A stretch of DNA of 13,234 bases from Prevotella sp. CAG:1058 (GTDB lineage Bacteria > Bacteroidota > Bacteroidia > Bacteroidales > Bacteroidaceae). How positions within the stretch are numbered: the first letter of the stretch is position 1; each line of letters opens with the position of its first letter. The translations under genes and the position numbers were made by a program. Of this stretch, positions 1 through 6,516 are shown piece by piece. Under the pieces are notes generated by a model that had not been told where the DNA came from, did not search any database, and saw only the letters and a list, made by a program, of their open reading frames with translations. The stretch is from positions 1-13,234 of the forward strand of contig HF986660.1 in the NCBI GenBank assembly GCA_000433175.1. The letters run 5' to 3'.

Positions 1-1
1 C

Positions 2-1096
2 GAGGCGCGCATATACACCGACGGCTACGGCTTCTTCAGCTCGCTGCTGAGGGACATAGGCGCCGCCACGCACCACATACACCTGGAGACCTACATAATA
101 TGCGACGACCCGCTGGGCCGCCTCGTGGCCGACGCCCTGGCCGACAAGGCACGGGCGGGCGTGGAGGTGCGCTTCATCTACGACGACGTGGGATGCTGGA
201 ACGTGCCCGGCTCGTTCTTCGAGCGCATGCGCTCGGCGGGGGTCGACGTGCACGCCTTCATGCCGGTCAAGTTCCCCGCCTTTACGGGCAAGGTGAACTA
301 CCGCAACCACCGCAAGCTGTGCGTCATAGACGGCAAGACGGGCTACATAGGCGGCATGAACATAGCCATGCGCTACATAAGGGGCACCAAGGGCTCGGCA
401 TGGCGCGACACCCATCTGCGCATAAGCGGCGGCGCGGTATACGGCATACAGCGCGCATTCCTTGTAGACTGGTATTTCGTTGACCGCACGCTCATCTCCA
501 ACCGCTGCTACTATCCCGCCCAGCCGGGCGGCGGCGTAACCAACGGCTGCATAATGCAGGTAGTGACCAGCAGCCCCGTAAGCCAGTGGCCTGAGATGAT
601 GCAGGGCTATGTGCGCATATTGCTCCAGGCCAAGCGTTACGTCTACATGGAGACGCCATACTTCCTGCCGACCGAGCCCGTGATGTTCGCCATGCGCACC
701 GCCGCCCTTGCAGGCGTTGACGTGAGGCTGATGGTGCCGCTGCACTGTGATGCCAAGCTGGTGGAGTGGGCAAGCCGCTCTTATGTCAGGGAGGCGGTTG
801 ATTCGGGTGTCGAGGTGTATCTTTACTCGTCAGGCTTCAACCATTCCAAGCTGCTCGTAAGCGACGATTCGCTGTCGACCTGCGGCTCTACAAACATTGA
901 TTTCCGCAGCTTCGACAACAATTTCGAGAGCAACGTCTTCATATACGACCGCGGCATGGCCTTGCGCATAAAGGAAGTCTTCATGAAGGACATGGAGAAT
1001 TGTGTGAGGTACGAAGACTACATGCGCAGCCGCAGGCTATCGTTCACGCACCGCTTATGGGAGTCGCTTGTGAGGTTGTTTTCACCGTTGATGTAA
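2..1096 (+). CDS. cls: Cardiolipin synthase, 5'-truncated by window edge
   Basis: This is a phospholipase D superfamily enzyme that joins phosphatidyl groups to make cardiolipin at the cytoplasmic membrane. The reading frame is open from base 2, so 364 residues are visible. The family is usually about 480 residues, so the N-terminal membrane segments lie outside the window. Both catalytic HxKxxxxD motifs are present, counting from the first visible codon: H103/K105/D110 (NHRKLCVID, followed by GYIGGMN) and H281/K283/D288 (NHSKLLVSD, followed by GSTNIDFRSF). The family segments THHIHLETYI and KVNYRNHRK are also readable. The stop is TAA at 1094-1096, and the gene converges with rsmD. Its composition is odd: GC-rich wobble positions at the start, yet 12 of the first 14 Ile codons are ATA. 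A GTG at 125 could be mistaken for a start, but homologous sequence continues upstream of it. Cardiolipin synthase is preferred over other PLD enzymes because of the paired HKD motifs and these family segments. Confidence 0.93.
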   Translation, partial: EARIYTDGYGFFSSLLRDIGAATHHIHLETYIICDDPLGRLVADALADKARAGVEVRFIYDDVGCWNVPGSFFERMRSAGVDVHAFMPVKFPAFTGKVNYRNHRKLCVIDGKTGYIGGMNIAMRYIRGTKGSAWRDTHLRISGGAVYGIQRAFLVDWYFVDRTLISNRCYYPAQPGGGVTNGCIMQVVTSSPVSQWPEMMQGYVRILLQAKRYVYMETPYFLPTEPVMFAMRTAALAGVDVRLMVPLHCDAKLVEWASRSYVREAVDSGVEVYLYSSGFNHSKLLVSDDSLSTCGSTNIDFRSFDNNFESNVFIYDRGMALRIKEVFMKDMENCVRYEDYMRSRRLSFTHRLWESLVRLFSPLM

Positions 1097-1126
1097 TCTC
1101 AACAAGCGTGCTAAGTGGTAAGATGC

Positions 1127-1156
1127 AAAAAAGGCCGCTTTGTTGAAAAGCGGCCT
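1127..1156 (-). terminator. Rho-independent terminator of the rsmD group
   Basis: A perfect 10-bp stem (AGGCCGCTTT at 1132-1141, AAAGCGGCCT at 1147-1156) encloses a 5-base loop. On the minus strand the stem is followed directly by a run of six T (the A run at 1127-1132 on the plus strand). It lies about 30 bp past the rsmD stop, so it most likely ends that transcript. The plus-strand side has no T run, so it would be at best a weak stop for cls. Confidence 0.85.
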
Positions 1157-1187
1157 GTAAATGGTTGCGTCGTGGACATTAGGATTG

Positions 1188-1766
1188 TCATGCCTCGCCT
1201 TCAGCGTCACTTGCCCCGCCGACGGCGTCGGCCGGCTTCATGAACAGGCTGAAATTGACGCTGCCGTAAGCCCTGTGCTCTACAAATTCGGGCATGTCGG
1301 TAAAAGAGTTGTTCTTGCCATGCTCGAAGACGAATACGCCGCCGGGCTTGAGCAAGTCGCGCTCGAGGACAAGCCGTGGCAGCCGTGGCACCTCGGGAAT
1401 GCTGTATGGTGGGTCGGCGAATATGAAGTCGAACTGCTGGCGGCAGTTCTTGATGAAGCGGAATACGTCGCCGCGCAAGGCCATGCACCTGTCGGTGCCC
1501 AGTTTGGCAAGGCACTGCTTGATGAAGGCGTGGTGGTCGCGGTCGGCTTCGACGCTGACCACTGAAGCGCATCCGCGCGACAGCAGCTCGAGCGATATGC
1601 TGCCGGTGCCCGAGAATAGGTCGAGTGCGGCGGCTCCGTCGAAGTCGATGTAACCGTTTAGCACGTTGAATATGTTTTCCTTTGCGAAGTCGGTGGTAGG
1701 CCTGGCCTTGAACGTGCGAGGTATCTCGAAGTGGCGTCCCTTGTATAAGCCGGTTATTATGCGCAT
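1188..1766 (-). CDS. rsmD: 16S rRNA (guanine-966 N2)-methyltransferase RsmD
   Basis: This SAM-dependent enzyme methylates N2 of G966 (E. coli numbering) of 16S rRNA during 30S assembly in the cytoplasm. It is 192 residues, the normal family length. The family start MRIITGLYKGR is visible, then RPTTDFAKENIFN (residues 22-34, the RPTxDxxKExxFN block). SAM motif I is LDLFSGTGSISLE (48-60), the acidic VEAD follows at about 72-75, and the catalytic DPPY is at 118-121. A C-terminal EHGK block (FVFEHGKNN) is also present. The last about 15 residues are Gly/Ala/Asp-rich and look like a loose tail. It lies 89 bp downstream of the DUF3822 gene on the same strand and no separate promoter is evident, so co-transcription is likely. 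A strong terminator follows. The family assignment is secure. Confidence 0.95.
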   Translation of the reverse strand: MRIITGLYKGRHFEIPRTFKARPTTDFAKENIFNVLNGYIDFDGAAALDLFSGTGSISLELLSRGCASVVSVEADRDHHAFIKQCLAKLGTDRCMALRGDVFRFIKNCRQQFDFIFADPPYSIPEVPRLPRLVLERDLLKPGGVFVFEHGKNNSFTDMPEFVEHRAYGSVNFSLFMKPADAVGGASDAEGEA

Positions 1767-1804
1767 TGTTATATGTTCTTGATAGGTTCTTTTATATTGA
1801 TGAG

Positions 1805-1842
1805 ATGCACCACGGCTGTCGTACTATTGCCAGGCGGTGCAT
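1805..1842 (-). repeat. Inverted repeat in the DUF3822-rsmD gap
   Basis: ATGCACC (1805-1811) and its exact complement GGTGCAT (1836-1842) flank a 24-base loop that holds a possible inner GGC/GCC pairing. It lies between the DUF3822 stop and the rsmD start, so on the minus strand it would form in the intercistronic mRNA about 40 bases before rsmD. No T run follows, so it does not look like a classic terminator. It could be an RNA-processing or stability element, or chance. Confidence 0.4.
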
Positions 1843-1855
1843 ATTGTTGCATTCG

Positions 1856-2809
1856 TCAGTTACCCATGAAGTGTGTCAGCAGGTCGTAGGGCAGGTTCTT
1901 AATCTCCGTTATCGGGGCACGGTTGAACTCAGCCTTCGGGTTGATTACGTACACGTTCTGAACGAATGACTTAAGCTCCTGTGTCAGCATGTTGCGGTCA
2001 GGCAGTTCGCCGACAAGATGCAGCTCGTCGCGCTTGTTGTCGAACGCAAGCTGCTTCCATACGTTCAGTATGAAGTATACGGCGTCGGGCGCGAGGTTGG
2101 TGTCGAAGCTGTTTGTAAACCTGAAACGGTTTTGCTGGAAACTGAATACGTCGATTTTCTTGTCGTGGAAGTAAGCGTACAGCTTCATCCTCACCCCGGT
2201 GAAGCTGCGGCGGTAAAGGTGGTTCCATACCGGAGCGCATACGTGGGTGAAGCGTACGTCGCCGAAGTGGTCGTCGATGACGAGCTTAAGGTCCTTGTTT
2301 ATCGAGTAAACGGCAACGGCGTTGAGCGTCGGCAGCACGACAGACATTACCGTCTCGCCCTCATGCCCGGTTATGGCGTGCCGGTAGAGAGTCTCCTTAT
2401 GGGCCTCGTTGAACTCCTCAATCGGTATCATCAGTACAGGCGAGTCAATCAGCACCATTGCCCTTTGCCATCCGTTGCGCAGCAAGTCTATTTCCCTGAA
2501 CGCCTCCCTAAGGTTGGCAGCCGTCGATATGCCGCTCCTCACGGTGTAAGGCTCATAGGTTATGCTGTTCGAGTTGTCTGTGTTGAGGGCCGAGAACGAC
2601 AGCGAGTGTTTCCCTATGCGTATTGTCAGCCGCGGCCTCCTCAGAATGCTTCCCGTTCCGGTGTTGCCCGTCTTTGTGTCGGCAGACGTGCCGTTGGCTT
2701 GTCCTGCAGCACCTGTTGGCGTGTCTGTCGGCATGTTTCCTGAGTTGCCTGCCGGTTTGCCGTCCTGCAAACCGTCCCTCTTTAATATGTTATTCCCAGT
2801 TTCCTGCAT
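1856..2809 (-). CDS. DUF3822 family protein
   Basis: This is a cytoplasmic protein of unknown function, recognised as DUF3822, a Bacteroidota family. It has 317 residues as called. Residues 1 to about 57 are a Gly/Thr/Asn/Ala-rich low-complexity stretch, and the conserved-looking part begins near residue 58 (RRPRLTIRIGKHSLSFSAL). The core falls into two similar halves. The first has a strand-turn-strand start, an LREAFREIDLL helix and a VLPTLNAVAVYSI strand region. The second has LYAYFHDKKIDVFSF, then a helix with NVWKQLAF, then LHLVGELPD. This layout resembles ASKHA-fold proteins such as PilM/GspL; that is my inference, not an established fact. The start ATG overlaps the upstream small membrane gene by 20 bp, suggesting translational coupling. 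An alternative start is Met26 (2732-2734), which has AGGA three bases upstream. No membrane segment or signal peptide is seen. Confidence 0.78.
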   Translation of the reverse strand: MQETGNNILKRDGLQDGKPAGNSGNMPTDTPTGAAGQANGTSADTKTGNTGTGSILRRPRLTIRIGKHSLSFSALNTDNSNSITYEPYTVRSGISTAANLREAFREIDLLRNGWQRAMVLIDSPVLMIPIEEFNEAHKETLYRHAITGHEGETVMSVVLPTLNAVAVYSINKDLKLVIDDHFGDVRFTHVCAPVWNHLYRRSFTGVRMKLYAYFHDKKIDVFSFQQNRFRFTNSFDTNLAPDAVYFILNVWKQLAFDNKRDELHLVGELPDRNMLTQELKSFVQNVYVINPKAEFNRAPITEIKNLPYDLLTHFMGN

Positions 2810-3269
2810 TGTCGTTAGGTATTGTTATGTCTCCGATTTTCAGTCCCGGGTACCGCCCGGCATTGTTGGCTTCTTCGATAAGGTTGGCTATCCTGTTCTC
2901 GTCAAGCCCTGACAGGTATTCATCGTATCCTGCCCCGCACTCCATAAGCGGAATCTGACGCCCTGACTTGCCCGTCTGCACGGTCGTGACTATACTGAAA
3001 GTCTTGTTGCCGGTAAACGGAATGTATTGCAGCGAGTCGGCCAGGTATCCTCCCTTAATCAGGTCGGCGAAGTCGTCCGTATAGACACCATTGTCCCTTT
3101 TATACTTTTCTTCGGCATACCTTATTTTAACTAGTCGTTCCTTAACGGCGTTTTCACGTGCGGTCTGTTGTTTCTCAAACCTTACCGGGGCGTAAATGCT
3201 TATACCGCAGGTTATCGCAAGTACCGCCACAATGATGGCTAAAACAATGTCATTCTTGATTCTTTTCAT
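2790..3269 (-). CDS. Small single-pass membrane protein, pseudopilin-like (hypothetical)
   Basis: I do not recognise a named family. The 159-residue product has a short basic N-terminus (MKRIKND), one hydrophobic helix at about residues 8-26, then a charged helix at about 32-58 leading into YKRDNGVYTDDFADLI (56-71). The order TM helix, amphipathic helix, YxxxxGxYxxdfxdLi is what one sees in type IV pilin and pseudopilin-like proteins. However, the G/F/E prepilin peptidase signature is missing, so it is probably not processed as a pilin. The C-terminal half is soluble and probably extracytoplasmic; it contains a single Cys (C112 by my count, in LMECGAG) besides C21 in the membrane helix. It is the first gene of a minus-strand group, has a good promoter match upstream (3393-3424), and its end overlaps the DUF3822 start by 20 bp. 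A plain membrane-anchored protein of unrelated fold remains possible. Confidence 0.75.
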   Translation of the reverse strand: MKRIKNDIVLAIIVAVLAITCGISIYAPVRFEKQQTARENAVKERLVKIRYAEEKYKRDNGVYTDDFADLIKGGYLADSLQYIPFTGNKTFSIVTTVQTGKSGRQIPLMECGAGYDEYLSGLDENRIANLIEEANNAGRYPGLKIGDITIPNDNAGNWE

Positions 3270-3356
3270 CGTTCGGTCAGACAGCTTCTGTTGTTTTGTC
3301 GTTGATTAAATTAATCATATTTCCGACGTTATGGGCAGGAAGTCGATTATTTTTTG

Positions 3357-3364
3357 TAAGTTTG
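3357..3364 (+). promoter_or_regulatory. Candidate promoter -7 element for the RecD-like helicase
   Basis: TAAGTTTG is an exact match to the Bacteroidota -7 consensus TAnnTTTG and is followed by CA, as in the other promoters of this window. It would give a leader of roughly 70 bases before the ATG at 3443. No clear -33 TTTG is found 19-21 bases upstream, so support is partial. Confidence 0.42.
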
Positions 3365-3392
3365 CATGATGCTTTGCGCATTGTATGCGTTG

Positions 3393-3424
3393 CAAAAATA
3401 CACCAAATAATCCGTAATATCAAA
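3393..3424 (-). promoter_or_regulatory. Promoter for the small membrane protein-DUF3822-rsmD group
   Basis: Read on the minus strand, this is TTTG (3424-3421), a 20-base spacer, then TATTTTTG (3400-3393), matching both the -33 and -7 elements of the Bacteroidota housekeeping promoter. The start point would fall near 3386, leaving a leader of about 115 bases before the ATG at 3269. It sits in the 173-bp divergent gap and overlaps the leader of the plus-strand helicase transcript. Confidence 0.6.
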
Positions 3425-3442
3425 CCTTGAGGCTAAAAACTG

Positions 3443-4963
3443 ATGATTGTCGACGAACTGGCTTATCAGATTAGGCAGACAATGGGGCTGGTTCCAACAG
3501 CTGAACAAGAAAGCGCCATTGACGTGTTTTGCCGTTTCATGATGGATGGGAGTGAACGTTCAGTCATGATATTGCGTGGCTCGGCTGGTACGGGCAAGAC
3601 GACATTGGCCGCAGCAATAGTCAAGACCCTTGTCAGGCTTAGGCAGAAGGTCGTCTTGTTGGCCCCTACCGGCAGGGCGGCCAAGGTGTTCTCGCTCAAC
3701 GCTGGTCAGCTAGCACTGACAATCCATAGGAAGATATACAGGCAGAAATCGTTTGCCGGGGATAACAGCAAGTTCAACCTTAACGACAATCTTGCCCGTG
3801 ACACTTTGTTCATAGTCGACGAAGCGTCGATGATTGCAAATTACGGAGTGTCAGAGACATTGACTTTCGGGTCGGGACGGTTGCTTGACGATTTGGTAGG
3901 GTTTGTTTATGGTGGTTGCAACTGCCGTATGGTGTTGATAGGTGACAAGGCCCAGTTGCCGCCGGTAGGGGAGAGCGACTCACCCGCACTTATGCCAGAT
4001 TATATCGAGGGCTACGGACTTAGGGTTTATGAGTGCGACCTTAACGAGGTGTTGCGTCAGGCTGCAGGTTCAGGCATTCTTTATAACGCAACGGTAATAA
4101 GGAGGATGATGACCCATGACGAAATCACCGGTTTGCCGAAAGTTACGTTTTCGGGCTTTGCCGATATACGGATTGTGCCTGGAGGCGAACTGATAGAACA
4201 ACTCAACGGCAGTTACGGCGAAGTAGGTTTGGACGAGACCATCGTGGTTACCAGAAGCAACAAGCGTGCTAATATCTATAATGCAGGAATACGTAACATG
4301 GTACTCGGACGTGAGGACGAGTTGTCAACCGGCGACATGCTAATCGTGGTGAAAAACAATTATTATTGGTTGGAAAAGGAAAGGGACGGAATGAGGAAAG
4401 CTGGCGGTGTACAAGCCGGTGGTGCAACCGAACGTTTGCAATCAGGGCATGACGGCTCTCCACATTTTACATTTAGCACTTCGCTTTTCATTGCCAACGG
4501 CGACAGGGCTTGTGTGCAACGGGTACGCAATGTGCGTGAGATTTATGGATTCCGCTTTGCCGATGTGTGGCTCCAGTTCCCTGATTACGATAATTATGAG
4601 TTGCGGTTGACTTTAATGCTCGATACGCTGATGTCGGAGTCTGCGTCATTGACCCGCCAGCAAAGCGAACATTTGTTTAACTCCGTGATGGAGGATTACC
4701 AGGATGTACCTTTGAAGGCTGACCGTCTGAAACGTGTGCGTGAAGACATGTATTACAATGCTTTGCAAGTAAAATATGCATACGCGGTGACTTGCCATAA
4801 GGCTCAGGGCGGACAGTGGGCACATGTTTATGTTGACCAGGGTTACATGACTGACGACATGCTTACACCTGACTACATCCATTGGTTGTATACGGCGTTT
4901 ACACGTGCTACTGAAAAACTGTATCTTGTCAATTGGCCGAAGACTCAGACGGTTGATGCTTGA
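3443..4963 (+). CDS. RecD-like SF1 DNA helicase (AAA family ATPase)
   Basis: This is a cytoplasmic ATP-driven DNA helicase of the SF1B RecD/Pif1 type, presumably acting in DNA repair or recombination. It has 506 residues. Helicase motifs read in order: Q-motif region TAEQESAI (19-26), Walker A GSAGTGKTT (46-54), motif Ia LLAPTGRAAK (72-81), Walker B VDEAS (125-129), motif III GDKAQLPPVG (167-176), VLRQ (203-206), VTCHKAQGGQW (449-459, the UvrD_C_2-type block) and motif VI YTAFTRAT (483-490), where R488 is the likely arginine finger. It lacks the long N-terminal domain of RecD2 and sits with no recB or recC, so it is the stand-alone form common in Bacteroidota. An unusual Gly-rich stretch at about residues 311-346 interrupts the region before FIANGD. 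rmuC starts 52 bp downstream on the same strand. The true substrate polarity and partners cannot be told from the sequence. Confidence 0.9.
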   Translation: MIVDELAYQIRQTMGLVPTAEQESAIDVFCRFMMDGSERSVMILRGSAGTGKTTLAAAIVKTLVRLRQKVVLLAPTGRAAKVFSLNAGQLALTIHRKIYRQKSFAGDNSKFNLNDNLARDTLFIVDEASMIANYGVSETLTFGSGRLLDDLVGFVYGGCNCRMVLIGDKAQLPPVGESDSPALMPDYIEGYGLRVYECDLNEVLRQAAGSGILYNATVIRRMMTHDEITGLPKVTFSGFADIRIVPGGELIEQLNGSYGEVGLDETIVVTRSNKRANIYNAGIRNMVLGREDELSTGDMLIVVKNNYYWLEKERDGMRKAGGVQAGGATERLQSGHDGSPHFTFSTSLFIANGDRACVQRVRNVREIYGFRFADVWLQFPDYDNYELRLTLMLDTLMSESASLTRQQSEHLFNSVMEDYQDVPLKADRLKRVREDMYYNALQVKYAYAVTCHKAQGGQWAHVYVDQGYMTDDMLTPDYIHWLYTAFTRATEKLYLVNWPKTQTVDA

Positions 4964-5015
4964 GCTTCCATATAAATGTTAAAGAATAGGATTATACGGA
5001 TTTTAAACAACTATA

Positions 5016-6362
5016 ATGATGTTTGTTCTATATTTTATTGCAGGTGTGCTTGTTGCAGTCGTTGTAATGATGATTGTAAACCAGAAGAAGAGTAAAGAGT
5101 ATTCCGATAGGATTTCTTCATTGTCAAGCGATATTTCGGTGAAACAACGTGAGGCTGAAATGCTTTGCAAACAGTTGGCTGATGTGAAAATAGAGCATGA
5201 GCGACAGCTTGAGGAAACTAAACGGCAGTTCGTCGATCGGCTTGACGACATAAACCGCAGGAACGAACGTGAAAAGGAGGAACGTATGGCTTTGTTGGAT
5301 AAACAGTTTGCCGAGCGTTTGAGACTTGTGCAGGAACAGTTGGGTACGACCACTGAACGTCTGTTGAAACAACGTTCTGAAGAACTCGATACGGCTAACC
5401 GTAGCCAAATGAATTCCATAATTGCTCCCTTGAAGGAGGTTATGGCTGAAATGAAAAAGTCAATGGATGACAACCGCGATTCGTTCAACCGTAATACGGC
5501 ATCGCTGAGCGAACAGTTAAAGCAGATGCATGCCACTACGACAAATCTTGGCGCTGAAGCCGAAAAACTGTCAAGGGCGTTGCAGGCAGGGCCGAAGATA
5601 CAAGGTGATTTCGGCGAGATGAAACTCAACGACTTGCTGGACAAGTTCGGATTTACGAAAGGTGTGGAGTACGACGTGCAGTACACAATGCGTGACTCAA
5701 AGGGTAACGTGATTAGGAATGACGACACCAACGACATGATGCGTCCCGACGTAGTGTTGCATTATCCTGACCACAAGGATGTTATTATCGATTCTAAAGC
5801 TTCGCTTACGGCATTCATTAATTACGTAAATGCTGGGACAGATGATGAACGTAAGGCTTATCTTGAAGAACATGTAAAAAGTGTGCGACGTCATGTCGAC
5901 GAACTGTCGGCCAAGAATTATGGGAAATATTCAATGGACGGTGGAACAACGCTTGACTTCGTAATAATGTTTGTTCCACAGGAAGCAGCAATGCAGCTTG
6001 CAGTTTCGGCGGATGCTTCGCTTTGGAATTATGCTTTCGAGCGAAATGTCATTATCACTGGTGAACAAAATCTATTTTCTTTATTGAGACTATTGCAAAT
6101 AGCATGGACCCAGCAACGGCAGGCTGAAAACCAGGAAAAGGTGTTCGACATGGCTTCTACTCTTGTAGACAGAGTACAGTTGTTTGTCGAGCGTTTTGAC
6201 AGGTTGGACAGTGACATTGATGGAGTGCGCAAGTCGTTCGATGATGCAAAGAAAGCAATGAGCGGTAGCCGTGGCTTTATCGGTTCGGCACGGAAACTTA
6301 TTGACATGGGTGCAAAAGCAAATCCAAAAAAGAAAAAACTGCCAGAGGAAGTTTACGAATAA
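5016..6362 (+). CDS. rmuC: DNA recombination protein RmuC
   Basis: RmuC is a membrane-anchored, predicted nuclease-like protein that in E. coli limits inversions at short inverted repeats; its exact biochemical activity is not settled. The 448-residue product has an N-terminal membrane helix (about 3-21), then a long charged coiled coil (about 25-190, rich in E/K/R/Q). The RmuC domain follows: GPKIQGDFGEMKLNDLL (192-208), RPDVVLHYPDHKDVIIDSK (243-261), DFVIMFVPQEAA (314-325) and WNYAFERNVIITG (337-349). The C-terminus is basic (NPKKKK, 436-441). Two adjacent ATGs exist (5016 and 5019); the first is used here. It may be read through from the helicase gene 52 bp upstream, since I see no consensus promoter or terminator in that gap. 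Both are DNA-maintenance proteins, but a joint function is not shown. The length and domain order are normal. Confidence 0.94.
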   Translation: MMFVLYFIAGVLVAVVVMMIVNQKKSKEYSDRISSLSSDISVKQREAEMLCKQLADVKIEHERQLEETKRQFVDRLDDINRRNEREKEERMALLDKQFAERLRLVQEQLGTTTERLLKQRSEELDTANRSQMNSIIAPLKEVMAEMKKSMDDNRDSFNRNTASLSEQLKQMHATTTNLGAEAEKLSRALQAGPKIQGDFGEMKLNDLLDKFGFTKGVEYDVQYTMRDSKGNVIRNDDTNDMMRPDVVLHYPDHKDVIIDSKASLTAFINYVNAGTDDERKAYLEEHVKSVRRHVDELSAKNYGKYSMDGGTTLDFVIMFVPQEAAMQLAVSADASLWNYAFERNVIITGEQNLFSLLRLLQIAWTQQRQAENQEKVFDMASTLVDRVQLFVERFDRLDSDIDGVRKSFDDAKKAMSGSRGFIGSARKLIDMGAKANPKKKKLPEEVYE

Positions 6363-6400
6363 TGGTTTGAGCCTTTTAGATGATTGGAATGTGAACTTGT

Positions 6401-6415
6401 CTTAAATACGTTAAG
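6401..6415. repeat. Small palindrome CTTAA-N5-TTAAG upstream of the response regulator
   Basis: CTTAA (6401-6405) and TTAAG (6411-6415) form an inverted repeat with centres one helical turn apart, about 70 bases upstream of the candidate -7 elements at 6473-6492. It could be an operator or an element at the rmuC 3' end. There is no T run and the arms are only 5 bp, so chance is quite possible. Confidence 0.25.
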
Positions 6416-6472
6416 TTTCCCGTCACACTGAATCTTTTAACCTTATTGTAATATTGCTGTAACAGGTATGAA

Positions 6473-6492
6473 TATATTTGTAGGTAATTTTG
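6473..6492 (+). promoter_or_regulatory. Two candidate -7 elements for the two-component genes
   Basis: TATATTTG (6473-6480) and TAATTTTG (6485-6492) both match TAnnTTTG exactly and lie 12 bases apart, just before the ATG at 6517. The second is followed by CA, as at the other promoters here. Use of either would give a leader of about 15-30 bases. The -33 matches are poor: the nearest ATTG to the first has only a 16-base spacer. An activator-dependent promoter, for example autoregulation by the response regulator, is therefore possible. Confidence 0.45.
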
Positions 6493-6516
6493 CAGAAAAT
6501 AAAAAACTGTTGATTT

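Noticed and set aside
125..1096. GTG at 125 as the start of the cardiolipin synthase
   Set aside because: The frame stays open to base 2 and encodes family sequence upstream of the GTG (THHIHLETYI), so the gene is simply cut by the window edge.
1161..1565. A plus-strand open frame opposite rsmD
   Set aside because: It is antisense to the SAM and DPPY motifs of RsmD and has no recognisable features.
2018..2743. A 241-codon plus-strand open frame opposite the DUF3822 gene
   Set aside because: It is antisense to a recognisable protein family; its translation shows no domain and reflects the GC-rich codons of the real gene.
3184..3260. Type IV prepilin peptidase site in the small membrane protein
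   Set aside because: There is no Gly-Phe...Glu pattern at the start of the hydrophobic helix, so it is not called a pilin.
5003..5737. A 244-codon minus-strand open frame opposite rmuC
   Set aside because: It lies antisense to the RmuC coiled coil and is Ser/Phe/Arg-rich with no motif, typical of a shadow frame.
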